NCBI GenBank assembly: GCA_903813345.2
Contig: CAIIXF020000012.1
Location: forward strand, 8,638,432 to 8,702,431
Reading direction: 5' to 3'
Source: Owenia fusiformis
Taxonomy: Eukaryota > Annelida > Polychaeta > Sabellida > Oweniidae
DNA length: 64,000 bases
Position 1 is the first letter of the stretch; each line of letters opens with the position of its first letter. This document shows, piece by piece, positions 1 to 11,400 of the stretch. The notes beneath the pieces were generated by a model. That model saw only the letters and a program-made list of their open reading frames with translations, was not told the DNA's origin and ran no database searches. Position numbers and translations under genes: made by a program.

Positions 1-149
1 TTATTGTTTTTAAAACTAGCATGTGAAATTTTTTTTAATCTAACATGTGAACCTAATGAAATTCCACGGGATTGCTGATCTCAGCGGGAGATATATATTA
101 TTATTTCACCCGCCCACCTCCGTTTTCAATTATATTGCCATGCTATTTA

Positions 150-300
150 CCTAGAACACTTCTAAGTATAGGATAAACATGTATATATCTACTCACTCCC
201 CGTGGGACGTAAAGCTATATCCTATCCGCTGTTTAAATATAACTTTTTAAAAACCTGCTTTACACACCTCAATCACGTTTTAGTATGGGTTAAAACATTA
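150..300. repeat. Diverged dispersed repeat, partner near 16.8 kb
   Basis: The stretch around 200-300 (containing GGGACGTAAAGCTATAT, then an AAATATAA run and AGTATGGG) aligns by eye with 16796-16905, with many substitutions. A shorter piece at about 150-176 resembles the 3' end of the same repeat, as if two copies sat in tandem. No coding content is visible. The rest of 1-640 shows nothing I can name. Confidence 0.55.
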
Positions 301-641
301 TAAAACCCACCAGAGGGTGCCTACCAATCAGGCAGTTTTTCAGAAAGGATGAGTCAAAAATCTTACCCAAGAAACGTGCAAAAATTAAATTGCTTTAGAA
401 TTCACTGTCACCAAGACGCGGACTTGTCTCATGAATGGCCATTTCTGTACTTAAAAGAATGCATTTTAAAGAAGAAAGTAAAAGATGTGATTAAAATGTT
501 ATAAAAAAACTTTATTTCAAGGTTCTACCAGGAATAACATGAGTAAATAAAATAAACATATCAAAATAAAATAAACATCAATGTACCATGTCATTTGATA
601 TGATACATGTATAATATGATGTGAAGAATGTCAGATGGATG

Positions 642-1059
642 TTAATGTTTTTTCATACATGTCATATGTGCATGTAAAGTATGGCGATAGTTAAATCGTT
701 CACCGCAACTTGAACAGATGTATTTCTCAGGATCCATGTGGAAAATCAAATGTTCTTTCAAAAATCGGTGTGCCTTAAATTTTTTGGCACAGAACTCACA
801 AACGAAATCTTTTGAGGACGTTTTACAAACTTTCAAATGACGTGTTAGACCCCCAGTGGTCGCGAATGCTTTATCGCATTATGTACATTTATGTGGTTTT
901 CCCCACTGTGTACAAGTGCGTGTCTTTCCATATCTATTTTCATCGAAAATCCTTTGGCACAAATTTCACAAACTTTGGCTGTCCTAAATGAGTTGGCAAT
1001 TTATGCAATTTCAATCCGTTTTTTGCTGTGTATGATACGTCGCCCACGTCGCACTGGAA
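642..1059 (-). pseudogene. C2H2 zinc-finger exon, frameshifted and stopped
   Basis: Read on the minus strand after a TTTGTAATTTCAG acceptor, the segment encodes successive C2H2 fingers: FQCD...HKLPTHLG, then VCEICAKGF...HALVHSG, then KCT-stop-CDKAF...HLK, then FVCEFCAKKF...HLIFH and YICSSCGERF...HMTC, ending in TAA at 642-644. Moving from one finger to the next needs two frame changes, and a TAA replaces the residue after KCT. Only the last two and a half fingers remain in one open frame. A DNA-binding zinc-finger family is clear, but the exon is a decayed fragment, or else the assembly carries indels here. No other exon of such a gene was recognised in the window. Confidence 0.75.
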
Positions 1060-2448
1060 CTGAAATTACAAACACAAATCATATTCAGCTGTTTATGTCA
1101 CCATCTTCATAATACGATTTCATCTATTATAGCTTACAAACTCAAATCCGGTTGAAAAACATTTCAATTTTGGATCACAAGCGATATGAAATGAATCGGT
1201 GTTACATATATGAACGAGGTTCGCGTAACTGTCTCAATTTTTGGCGAATTCGCAAATTCAAAATACATTATTATGGCTTGAGTAGAACATATTAAGTGGT
1301 TTACAATGCTTAATTTGCTTTGTATGATCGTATGTAGGTTACATTTATATACACCAAGGTTGTTTGGCAATGTAGAGCATGCCCTAACGAGGAAAAGAAA
1401 GAAATTACTAAATTTTATGAAGTTTTGAATTTCAAAATCGACAGTTTTTAGCTTATTTCATGTTATCCATGGGCGTCGATTTGCAAAGACTACGTTCAAA
1501 ATAAACATTACTGAATGCATCACCGAATGCGACACTTACATAAATCTTTCATGCTTTTATTGATACGCAGTAGTAGAAAATAATGCACCTACCTTAGCTT
1601 TTTGTTTCATCGCGGCCATTTTATTGGATAAATCAGTGATCGTAGTCGACTAACCTCGTTTTCAGAGGTGGCGTATCTGTCATGCTATAACACCGTGGAT
1701 ATGTTGCCAACAGAAAATGACTTAATTATGACTTTGTAGAAATCTTTCATTTTCTTGGTGGTGTTATGCTAATACTACGATCCATTACATACATCAGGTC
1801 AATCGGTACCTCAAATTTGTTTGCCAATCAAAAGGAAGAGAGGTATTCATTAGGGGCAATACTCGGATTCAATGCAATTTTCAAAAAATCCAAAAAATCG
1901 ACATGTTTTCAATAATAGAAATGTCATATTTTTAATTGTAACTAGCTAATGTTCACCGTGATGTTAGCAAGAAAGTTAATTATTAATTAAATACTTATAG
2001 TCCCGAACTGTTTACATTATACATACTAAATTATTGCACATTAAATAAAAGTCCCTTTGGCGTCGACGTATAAGAGACTCAAAGTCGGGTGACACACGCG
2101 AAAGTGAAGTGAGCATCTAGCACGTCAATAAGACACAGTTGTGCATAATAATTGACAAGATGCGTAACATTCTGATACTCATAGCATCTCTCTCTGTTGC
2201 AGAAGGATAGAATTGGAGAGGGTGTGGCTTACCACGATGGATGCATAGTAATTAAACACATTGAAACATTTGGTAGATTTGTTTAATGACCATATTTCTA
2301 ACTGTCACATAAACATAGAAAATCGTGCACATAGTAAATACATGTACTCTTCAGAAAGCATAAATAGCATTGGATGACATTAAAAATTGATACATTTTGT
2401 TTTTTTGAACTATTGAATGCACTCCCTAGATATTGCTCATATTAAATA
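1060..2448. other. Spacer with nothing supported
   Basis: Between the zinc-finger fragment and the last exon of nucleotidase copy A there are only short, composition-like open frames. Part of 2280-2448 is presumably the 3' UTR of copy A (minus strand). No repeat boundary or RNA gene was recognised. Confidence 0.4.
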
Positions 2449-5400
2449 TCAACATTGAAATACACATATAATAGCATATCCTAACAAAAACCAAAGTATT
2501 ACTGAATGTCCTGAGATTAAAACAGTTGAGGATGTGCATGGAGGGGGTGGAGTTGCATCAGCAGTTGAGTTGGTTATAGTAATACGTGATTGCACCCCAG
2601 CGGTGATAGGCGACATTTTTCTAACGTATCTTTCAAGCACATCGCTGTCAATGTCCCCTGGAATAGATATATATGAAACTCATACACTGTTGTCCATACA
2701 CATTGACAATTGATATGTCTAAACCTATGGTATGGAACTCTTACCACTAAATGAATCTGAGTTAGAGTGCCTTGAAAGTGGCCACAGGGGAATAGCTAAA
2801 AAAATTCAAGGAATCCCCAAGACCACTAGCAACGCAGCCTCAACTTCAATTTTAGGATGGCATTCTTTAACCTCGACCATTGCTATAAGTAAACTTATGC
2901 TTTTATGGCAACTTTTATCTTTACCATTTCAAAGTATTTACAAGAAACTTATCATTTTACGCCTCCTAAGTGCAACATACGGAGATCTCAACACATTTTC
3001 TCCTATAGGGAATTGTATTAAGATGGCAAAAGCATATCAGCTAGATGAAATGGTCTATGAAATGTTTAATGGACGCGTCTACTCAAAGTTACAGTGGAAA
3101 AATATTGTGAAGAGTAAGGTACATTTATTTGAATTACGTAACTGGCAAATTGAATGTATATTGTCAAGAAAATTGCCATTGTTCAGAATTGTAACCCATG
3201 ATATCCAGCCTATAATATGGTGGAAGGTAGCTAAATTAGATCCTAGAATTTTGAAGTGTTGCATGACGGTGGTTAAACTACTGTTGGGAGAAGGAAACAT
3301 AATGATAAATGTCAATAGGTGGTCTAACGGAAAAATTTCTGTATTATGTAAAAAGTGCTATAAAGAACCAGAAACACTATCACACATGATACGTGAAGGT
3401 CATGATGCTTTAAGATCAAATATTTTGGAAATTGTATATAATATCTTCAAACCAGCACAAAATTATCCAAAAGAGATGATTCTTGGAGCAATTTTTGGTG
3501 CAGGGGAGATATTTGATGTCGAGGAATATAAGCAAATTGCTGTTTACATCCATAAAATGTACATAAATAGACCAGAATCTGGTCTGTAACTAAAATTAAA
3601 TTGTTTATCATATACATATGTTATAATTATAAGTAAATAATGTAAAATTTATTTAAACACATCAAATATGGTGGATAAAATAAATAAATAAAAAAAGAAA
3701 ATTTTTGCAAAACAAGGATTTTGAAACCTAGATGCCTTCATATTTTTGGAACCAAACTTGAATTAAAACGAGTTCACGCCAATTCTGTGTTCTATTTTTT
3801 TTATTAATGAGACCTTTGGAATACTGTAAGTGTTCCAGTGATTATCTTTTAAATCACACCACAAACTATTTCATACTTTGATACTCAAAGGAAAAGTTCA
3901 ACTTCAAACTTGATGGAATTGGAACCAATTTAGCACTAAGTTGTGCGGCGTTATTTGTTATACGTGAAAAGAGGATCATATAAGGTCTAAAATTGTAATT
4001 AGTCCGAATCTTATTCATTCATTTCGTTTACTACCTACCTATCGCAAAATGCTGTATTTTATCATCACGGACCATGGAATAACCATCTCCCCCATTAGCA
4101 ACGTAGTCAGGCATCACCACTTTGTAATGCTTTGTCAGGTCTAATGTCTCAAGAGCAGGTACCAAACAATCTGCACACGTGACCTTTATGCTCACAACTC
4201 TCTTACCGACTGGCTTCCCAACGTCATACACTATTTCGATTCCTAAAATCATAAATACTTAAATAACAATATTTGTAAAACTATTTCTGGACACTTGTCG
4301 AAATAATGTTGCATATTTGCTTTCTAGTTTCAAAAATATGTAAATCAAAAGCTGATTGCAAATGAAAGTTGATACTGGGTGGTATCTTTGAATATAACTC
4401 AATTTAACCAAAATGTGTGAAGGGCTTTTTGTGCTAATTTGCACAAAAAATTGCAAATACTTTGAGTGTTTTCATGTTTAGCCATAATGTTTGAGATTGT
4501 GACTATACTTTATCGTTATTGTTGATTAAAATCCACTTGTTAATTATATGATATCTGAGTTTTATTTATCATTTAGTCTCAATTTTTGGACTGAAATTAT
4601 ATATTTTGCTTGGCAAAGGAGTTTTGCTTTTTATACCTGTATGAAAGTTCTGTTCACTAAGGCATGTTTCTGGGGTTCCACCATTGACACTTTCGATGTG
4701 CATTGAAATAGCTTTATGGAGGGGAAGAATATGTGCATTTAACAATCATGGGATTTCTCACTCTCAATCAAAGAAAGGAAGATTATCTTTTATTGGGATA
4801 TTAATCAACTTATTGTATAGTATTACACAAGTCAATATACGAATTGAAGATATTTTGCTTGGAATTCAACTTTTATTATTGATTCATTACATATTATTAT
4901 ACAGGCATTGGGATTTTGTTTTAACCTTCTTTTTGCTATTTGTAGCAACTGTTCTTTCAATACCTTGCATTATTATCAAAATTATTGTCTCATCTTTCAA
5001 GCACAAGCTTAATCCAAGATCCTTAAGTGTTTTTGCATTCTCTGTGGGCTGTTTGCTACTTATTCCTGGAAGTTCATTATATATAAATCTTGCATTTCAG
5101 CAAGATGTACTTAGGAGTTTGCTATTGGTGGCTTTTGATGTCAAACCTAATCCAGGTCCATTTAGTCAGCTTGAGAATGTGAATATAATGTTTACAAATA
5201 TAAATAGTTTATCTGCTGACAATGGTATTCGATTCGAAAATTTAAAGCTATTTATTAAGAGAGAAAACATATCTATTGCTGGCCTTTGTGAGACAGGTAC
5301 TGATTTAGACATTTCAAAATATAACATAGATGGTTTCCATATATTAAACGACTCTCTTTATAACAAATCTGGGCGTGGTATCATAATTTATGTCAAAGAT

Positions 5401-8400
5401 TCCATTAAATTTAAAGTTCGGGATGACTTAAATGCTAATGATACAAATTGTCTCTGGATTGAAGCTCGTATTGAACAGAAAAATATTTTATTTGGTGCTT
5501 TTTACCGTTCACCTTCTCAGAATCCTATAACGCGTGAACATTATCTAAATTGCTTGAGTGAAAATCTTAAAAAAGTGTCAAACTCCCAAAAAATCGACCT
5601 GGTGATGTTTACAGGGGACTTTAACGCACGAAGCAAAAATTGGTGGGTAGATGATGTTAATTCTGTCGAAGGTAATAAATTGTATGATATTTCAGTACAA
5701 CATTCTTATTCACAATTGATCGATGAGCCAACTAGGTGTGTTCGAAACAGCCGCTCATGCATAGATTTATTTTTCTGTGATTCACCTGGATATGTACTTG
5801 AAGCATCTGTTAAACCACCAATTGGGTCAGATCATTGTTGCTTATTTGGCAAATTGAACATATGTAGGCATAATGAAAAATTAACTTCAGAAAGAATAAT
5901 CTGGCAGTATAGCGATTGTAATGTTTTTCACTTGAATAGAGCAATTTCACAGTATGACTGGGAACAAATCATGTCTTGTTCAGATATAAATGAGATGGTT
6001 GATAATTTTACTAGGGCAATTTTATCAATATTTAATACTCATATTCCGAATAAAGTTAAAATAATCCGTTCTAAAGATTTGCCATGGTTGACACGGGAAG
6101 TCAAAAGCTCAATAAACAAACGGGACAAGTTATACAGGAAATTTAAGGTTGAAAAAAATTCAGTAATTTATGATCAATACAAAAGACAAGAGTCTGTTGT
6201 TAAGGAGGTTATTGAGAAAGCCAAGAAATCTTATCAAGATTCTGTTTGCAATAATTTAGAAACACATACATCTAATAACAAATTTTACTGGATTGCCATT
6301 AAAAAGTTACTTGGGAAAAAATTCTGTTCTGACATACCATTTCTCTCTTTTGACAATGGTATTGTGGCTGAAAACAGCTCAGAAAATGCAAACTTTTTGC
6401 TTAATCAATTTTTATCTAAATTCCATCATGACTATGATGAAACTCAATCACCAGAAATACCTTTGAAAACTGACATGATTTTTGATAAAATTGAATTCAC
6501 TAAGGGAGACATAAATAAACTTATTCAAAGTCTTGATGTCTCAAAACAAGGGGGGCCAGATGGCATTTCAAATAAAATGTTAAAAATGTGCTGTGATAGT
6601 ATTGATCAACCTCTTTTGGATTTATTTAAGATAATAATAGACAAACAAGTTTTTCCCACCTGTTGGAAATTGGGAACTGTAGTACCTTTATATAAAAACA
6701 AAGGATCAAAGGGTGATTCAAAAAATTATAGACCAGTTACCTTGTTAAGTAATGTTTCTAAATTGCTAGAACGTATTATTTATAATGACATGTTTAAATA
6801 TGTTAAAGACAACAACTTAATGTATCAAAATCAGTCTGGTTTTCTTCCAGGACATAGTACGGAAAAACAACTGTTAACGATTGTTGATCTTATTGACAAT
6901 TACATTGACAAAAATCATGATGTCAGAGGAGTGTTTCTTGATATAGAATCTGCGTTTGATTCCGTTCCGCATTTCCTTTTCATAAAAAAACTTAAATCAT
7001 ATGGCTTTTCAGATACTATAACTCAACTTTTGCAGTCGTATCTTTTCAATCGTAGACTTCAAGTTAAAGCTAATGGAGAATTATCAGCAATCTCAAATGA
7101 ATACTTCATAAATAGTTCCGTGCCGCAGGGATCCATAATTGGGCCGTTTTGCTTCCTGTTATATATAAATGACCTTCATGAAGTCATAAATCATAGTCAA
7201 CTTTACCTTTATGCAGATGATAGTTCAATCTTTATGCCATTTAATAGGAAAGCTAATATCATTGAACAGAACCAGCATTTACAAGCTGACTTAAATAATT
7301 TATGGGAATGGTCACAGAAATGGAAGCTTAAATTTAAACCTTCTAAAAGTCAAGATATGATTTTTAAAGGCTCAAGGAGGTACAATCTCTTATACCCTCC
7401 CCTCTACCTAGGAAATGAGGTCATTAATAGAACCAGAACTCATAAACACTTAGGAGTCATTCTAGATGAGCATTTGAATTTTGAAGCCCATTTACAGGAT
7501 ATCATAAAAGCATGTAATATAATGTTAAATCCATTGAAAGTTCTTAAGACCAAGATTCGAGCTAAACACCTAGAGAAGATGTATCTATCATTTATTCTCC
7601 CAAACTTAGAGTATGGAAGTATATTATTTGAAAAATCTACCAAGTATAATATTATGAAACTAGACCAAGTTCATTATAGGGCAGCATTATTAGTAAGTGG
7701 CTGCATTCATGGAACATCTACTGTAAAGGTTTTGAAATGTCTAAATTGGAATACCCTGTCTGAGCGGAGAAAGGAGAAACGTTTACGTTTAATGTATGAT
7801 GTTAGACAGAAATTGGTCCCAACTTATGTTCAAAAATTTTTTGATAGTTATCAAAATAAGCAACATAATATTAACTTGAGAAAATCAAGAGAATACACTA
7901 TTCCAAAGTTAACTGCACGTTCACAAAAGTCACCGATAATAAATGCCATAAGAGAATGGGAAGCCATTCCAAATCATCTAAAAGGTGCACCATCAAGAGT
8001 CACTTTCAAAACCAATTTACGTAAATATTCAGGAACAATGAAGCATTTAACAACCACAAACCTGGATCTTACAAGAAAAGAAGAAATTTTACTGAATAGA
8101 ACAAGATGTGATTTCATTTTTACTGGTCATCTTTTTCAACATAATTTTCAAGGTATTGACAGTCCCAAATGCATCTGTGGTTTTAAACAACAAACTACAA
8201 AGCATCTAATCTTCAAATGCCCTCTGTTGAATGTTATAAGAGAGAAACTTTGGGGGGAACTCAGGAACATGCCAGAAATGAACATTTTCTTTACAGGATG
8301 CTCTATAGAGCAAAAGCTGAATATCTTAATGTATGGCAGAGATGGAGTTAGCATAACATGCAATTCTTCAATATTGAAGCATTTTACATCATTTTTGTGT

Positions 8401-11400
8401 GAATGCATTGATATAATTATATAGTTTTAACACATTCCTGCCATGCATACATATATGTTGGTAGTCATTTTGTTGCTATTATGTAAATTTGAATAAACTT
8501 TGTATTAACAGGGCCAATAATGCTGATTTCAGCCTCGGCCCTGTCATTTGTAGATAATTTTGTAAAGTAAAATAAAGAAACCATAAAAACTAAACTAATT
8601 GCAAATGTGCAAATGTACGATAGATGTGACCGATTATAACAACGTGGCTAACGTAAACGTAACGCGAACGTATACACTAGAGTACCTGAGACTTGAAGAA
8701 ACATCCCCATACCACCCCCAGTCGGGTTCAGGTTATACCGTGATGCGGAATGCTCAAACATATCCCATATTGTCTGGCCAGTTAGTTCCACCATTTCTGC
8801 CATGTTTTGATACGGTAAAAGAGTAAGTACTGTTTCCATGGTTACATCTGCGAGGAACATATTTGGCATAGAACTAGATATAGTACTAATGTATAGTTAT
8901 TAAATAAATATTGTCTTAAGTGATCTATTAGTTAATAAGATGTTTTACATTATACGATGTAGGAATCTAATCTCCTTATGGTATATATACACCCTCAAAA
9001 GGTCTGGTTACCGTATAACCACCATTTATAGTGTATCATTAGCCAGCAAATTTTTAATTAAATTAATTTTAATTTATCTGAGGTATTAAATTTATCATAA
9101 ATGTCCAACCTAAAACATTCTCGAGCCTCGAATTAGAGAGCATTCTGTTCGAGGAATGCGCAGATATTAAATACAGAGTCGCTTCAACATAAAATGGTGC
9201 CATACCTCCAGGATAGAATGTTGAAGACCTGATACCTCCGGAGTTCAATACAGCAAGAGATACATTGTTCCAGGCTGTATCGGTCGGTGGATATATATTC
9301 TTGTCCACCAAGGCATCGGCATAGAAGTTGCCAACGTTACATTCACCCCGCCTAAAACAAGGGTAACTTTAAAATCAATCATTCATTTCACAAACAGATT
9401 CAGAAGGAAAGTTCGTTGACCTTTCCAAACCTGATAAATACATTCCATTGATTCGAAACGAGGGATTGGCTGGAATATATTCTCAAACGTGGACCCGAAC
9501 AATCTACTGCAACTTGACTTAACGTGAAACCGAAAAACAATCTTTCCGAACTCGAATTTGAGAGTAGTTCCTTCTTTTTACTTTGACATCGTCAATGTAA
9601 CTAGTTGGAGAACAGTGAGATATGTACATAATAATTGAGCCAGGCCACGGGAAAAGGGGTCTTATCACAGATTTTTTCAATATTCTGATTTTTTGTTTAT
9701 CTTAGAAAGCACAAAGAGACCTTTCAAATGAGCCATGACGTGTATCTTAACAATTTTTTTCTTGCAGATATAGACCAAAAAGTCGGATTAGAATTTAGCA
9801 CATTTTCCTCTTAATCTTGGGCACATTTTTGGCTCTGTAGCCGATTCAAATTTTTGTGATAAGACCGGTTTTCCTATGGCCAGGCTCAATTATGTAAATA
9901 TTAACGGATCTCATAGTGTCTGTTATCAAAGTGATTTTTGAATTGATTATTAATAAAATGTCTTAACAAATACATTAATTCAGCCATTAATTACCTGATA
10001 TTAAAGCAAGAAGGATGTATACATACCTACAAGATAACGTGTCTGCATCTAATAAAACGTTGGTTGAACCGAGTATCGTATTTTTGAATTTCACTAATTT
10101 CTCAACAAACGGCGCCATCTTTGCTAACATTTCTGGATCTGAAAAAGTAAAATACTATACATCTGAAATATGATTCATATATGAGAGCCCTCTATTTAAA
10201 CCAGATTGGTTTGATTGTTCCTCTGGTCATAAGAAATTGGCTTCTTCTAACGTAAATCGTCATTTTTTCTTCATATTAAGAAAACACGGGGACGCTTTAT
10301 GTGATGTAATTCATGTGAACATTTAATTCTTAATACCTTCAGCAACGGATGCATTGAGGTATATAGGGTTTCCATCCCACGATGTCACAACTCCATTGTC
10401 GTCAAATGAGACCTTTAAGTAACCCAGGTATTTTCCATGTTGATAGTCCTGTACAGCCAGAACTTTGGCTCCTGATGCCTGTGTCACTATAGTTGGATAT
10501 GGCCCTTCGACTCGACCATTTTCAGGAGTCCCTGGTACTACCCCTATATAAGGTTGTAAAACGATTAATTGTAAATCTTTTATTAACATGAATGGTAATT
10601 TATAGTTCAGAATCAAAATATAAGATAAGGCAGTATAATACTCCCTCTTGGGGGTCATAGCCACTACAACCTGTAAATATGTTACATTGATTTTAATAAA
10701 AAAAAGAAGAAAAAAAAGGTTCATTGTGCACAAGTGTGAGTCTTTGTATTTCAATACTCGGACAGTACAACGCAACCACAAGAGTTTAACGCACTCTCCT
10801 CTAATGGACAATAAGCACTAGTCTAGCTACAAGCTAAGCCTCATTTACCCCCTCCCCTCTACTTGACTACACATCTTCTCACACAGATTTATAGTGGTAA
10901 GGGGGTCACAAGAGCTTGCAGCTATGTAGACCTCATACCAGGTACGGCTACATACATACTACATAGTACGTAAGTACTTAAATGTAATGCGCACTTAAAT
11001 TGAACACCTCAATCGAAATTCTCATAGAACACGAAATAAAATTTGAGAAAATTTGGAAATGTTCTTTTTATCTCACGTTATCAAGAATTATCTTACCATT
11101 GTACAAAAATGTATTGCTGTGTCCACCAACAACAACATCAAGCCCAGTGACTTTCTCAGCAATTTCGAGATCCTTTGACCAACCAGAATGCCCCAGTGCT
11201 ATAATCTTATTTATTCCTTCGTCTTCCATTTTCGCAACTTCTGCTTGTATGGATTCGATTTCATCAAGGAATTTAAGCTTACCTAAAATAGTGAGATTCA
11301 TACTAAAATTCAAATGGCTAGATAGTTCTACTGCTAAATAAATTTTATGCAGTAAGGAATAATGGAAAATCTCAATTTTGAAAGATGGCTTAGCTAAAAA

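Noticed and set aside
891-1370. Open frames at 891-1112 (+) and 1164-1370 (-)
   Set aside because: The first is antisense to the zinc-finger fragment; the second has random composition and no splice context.
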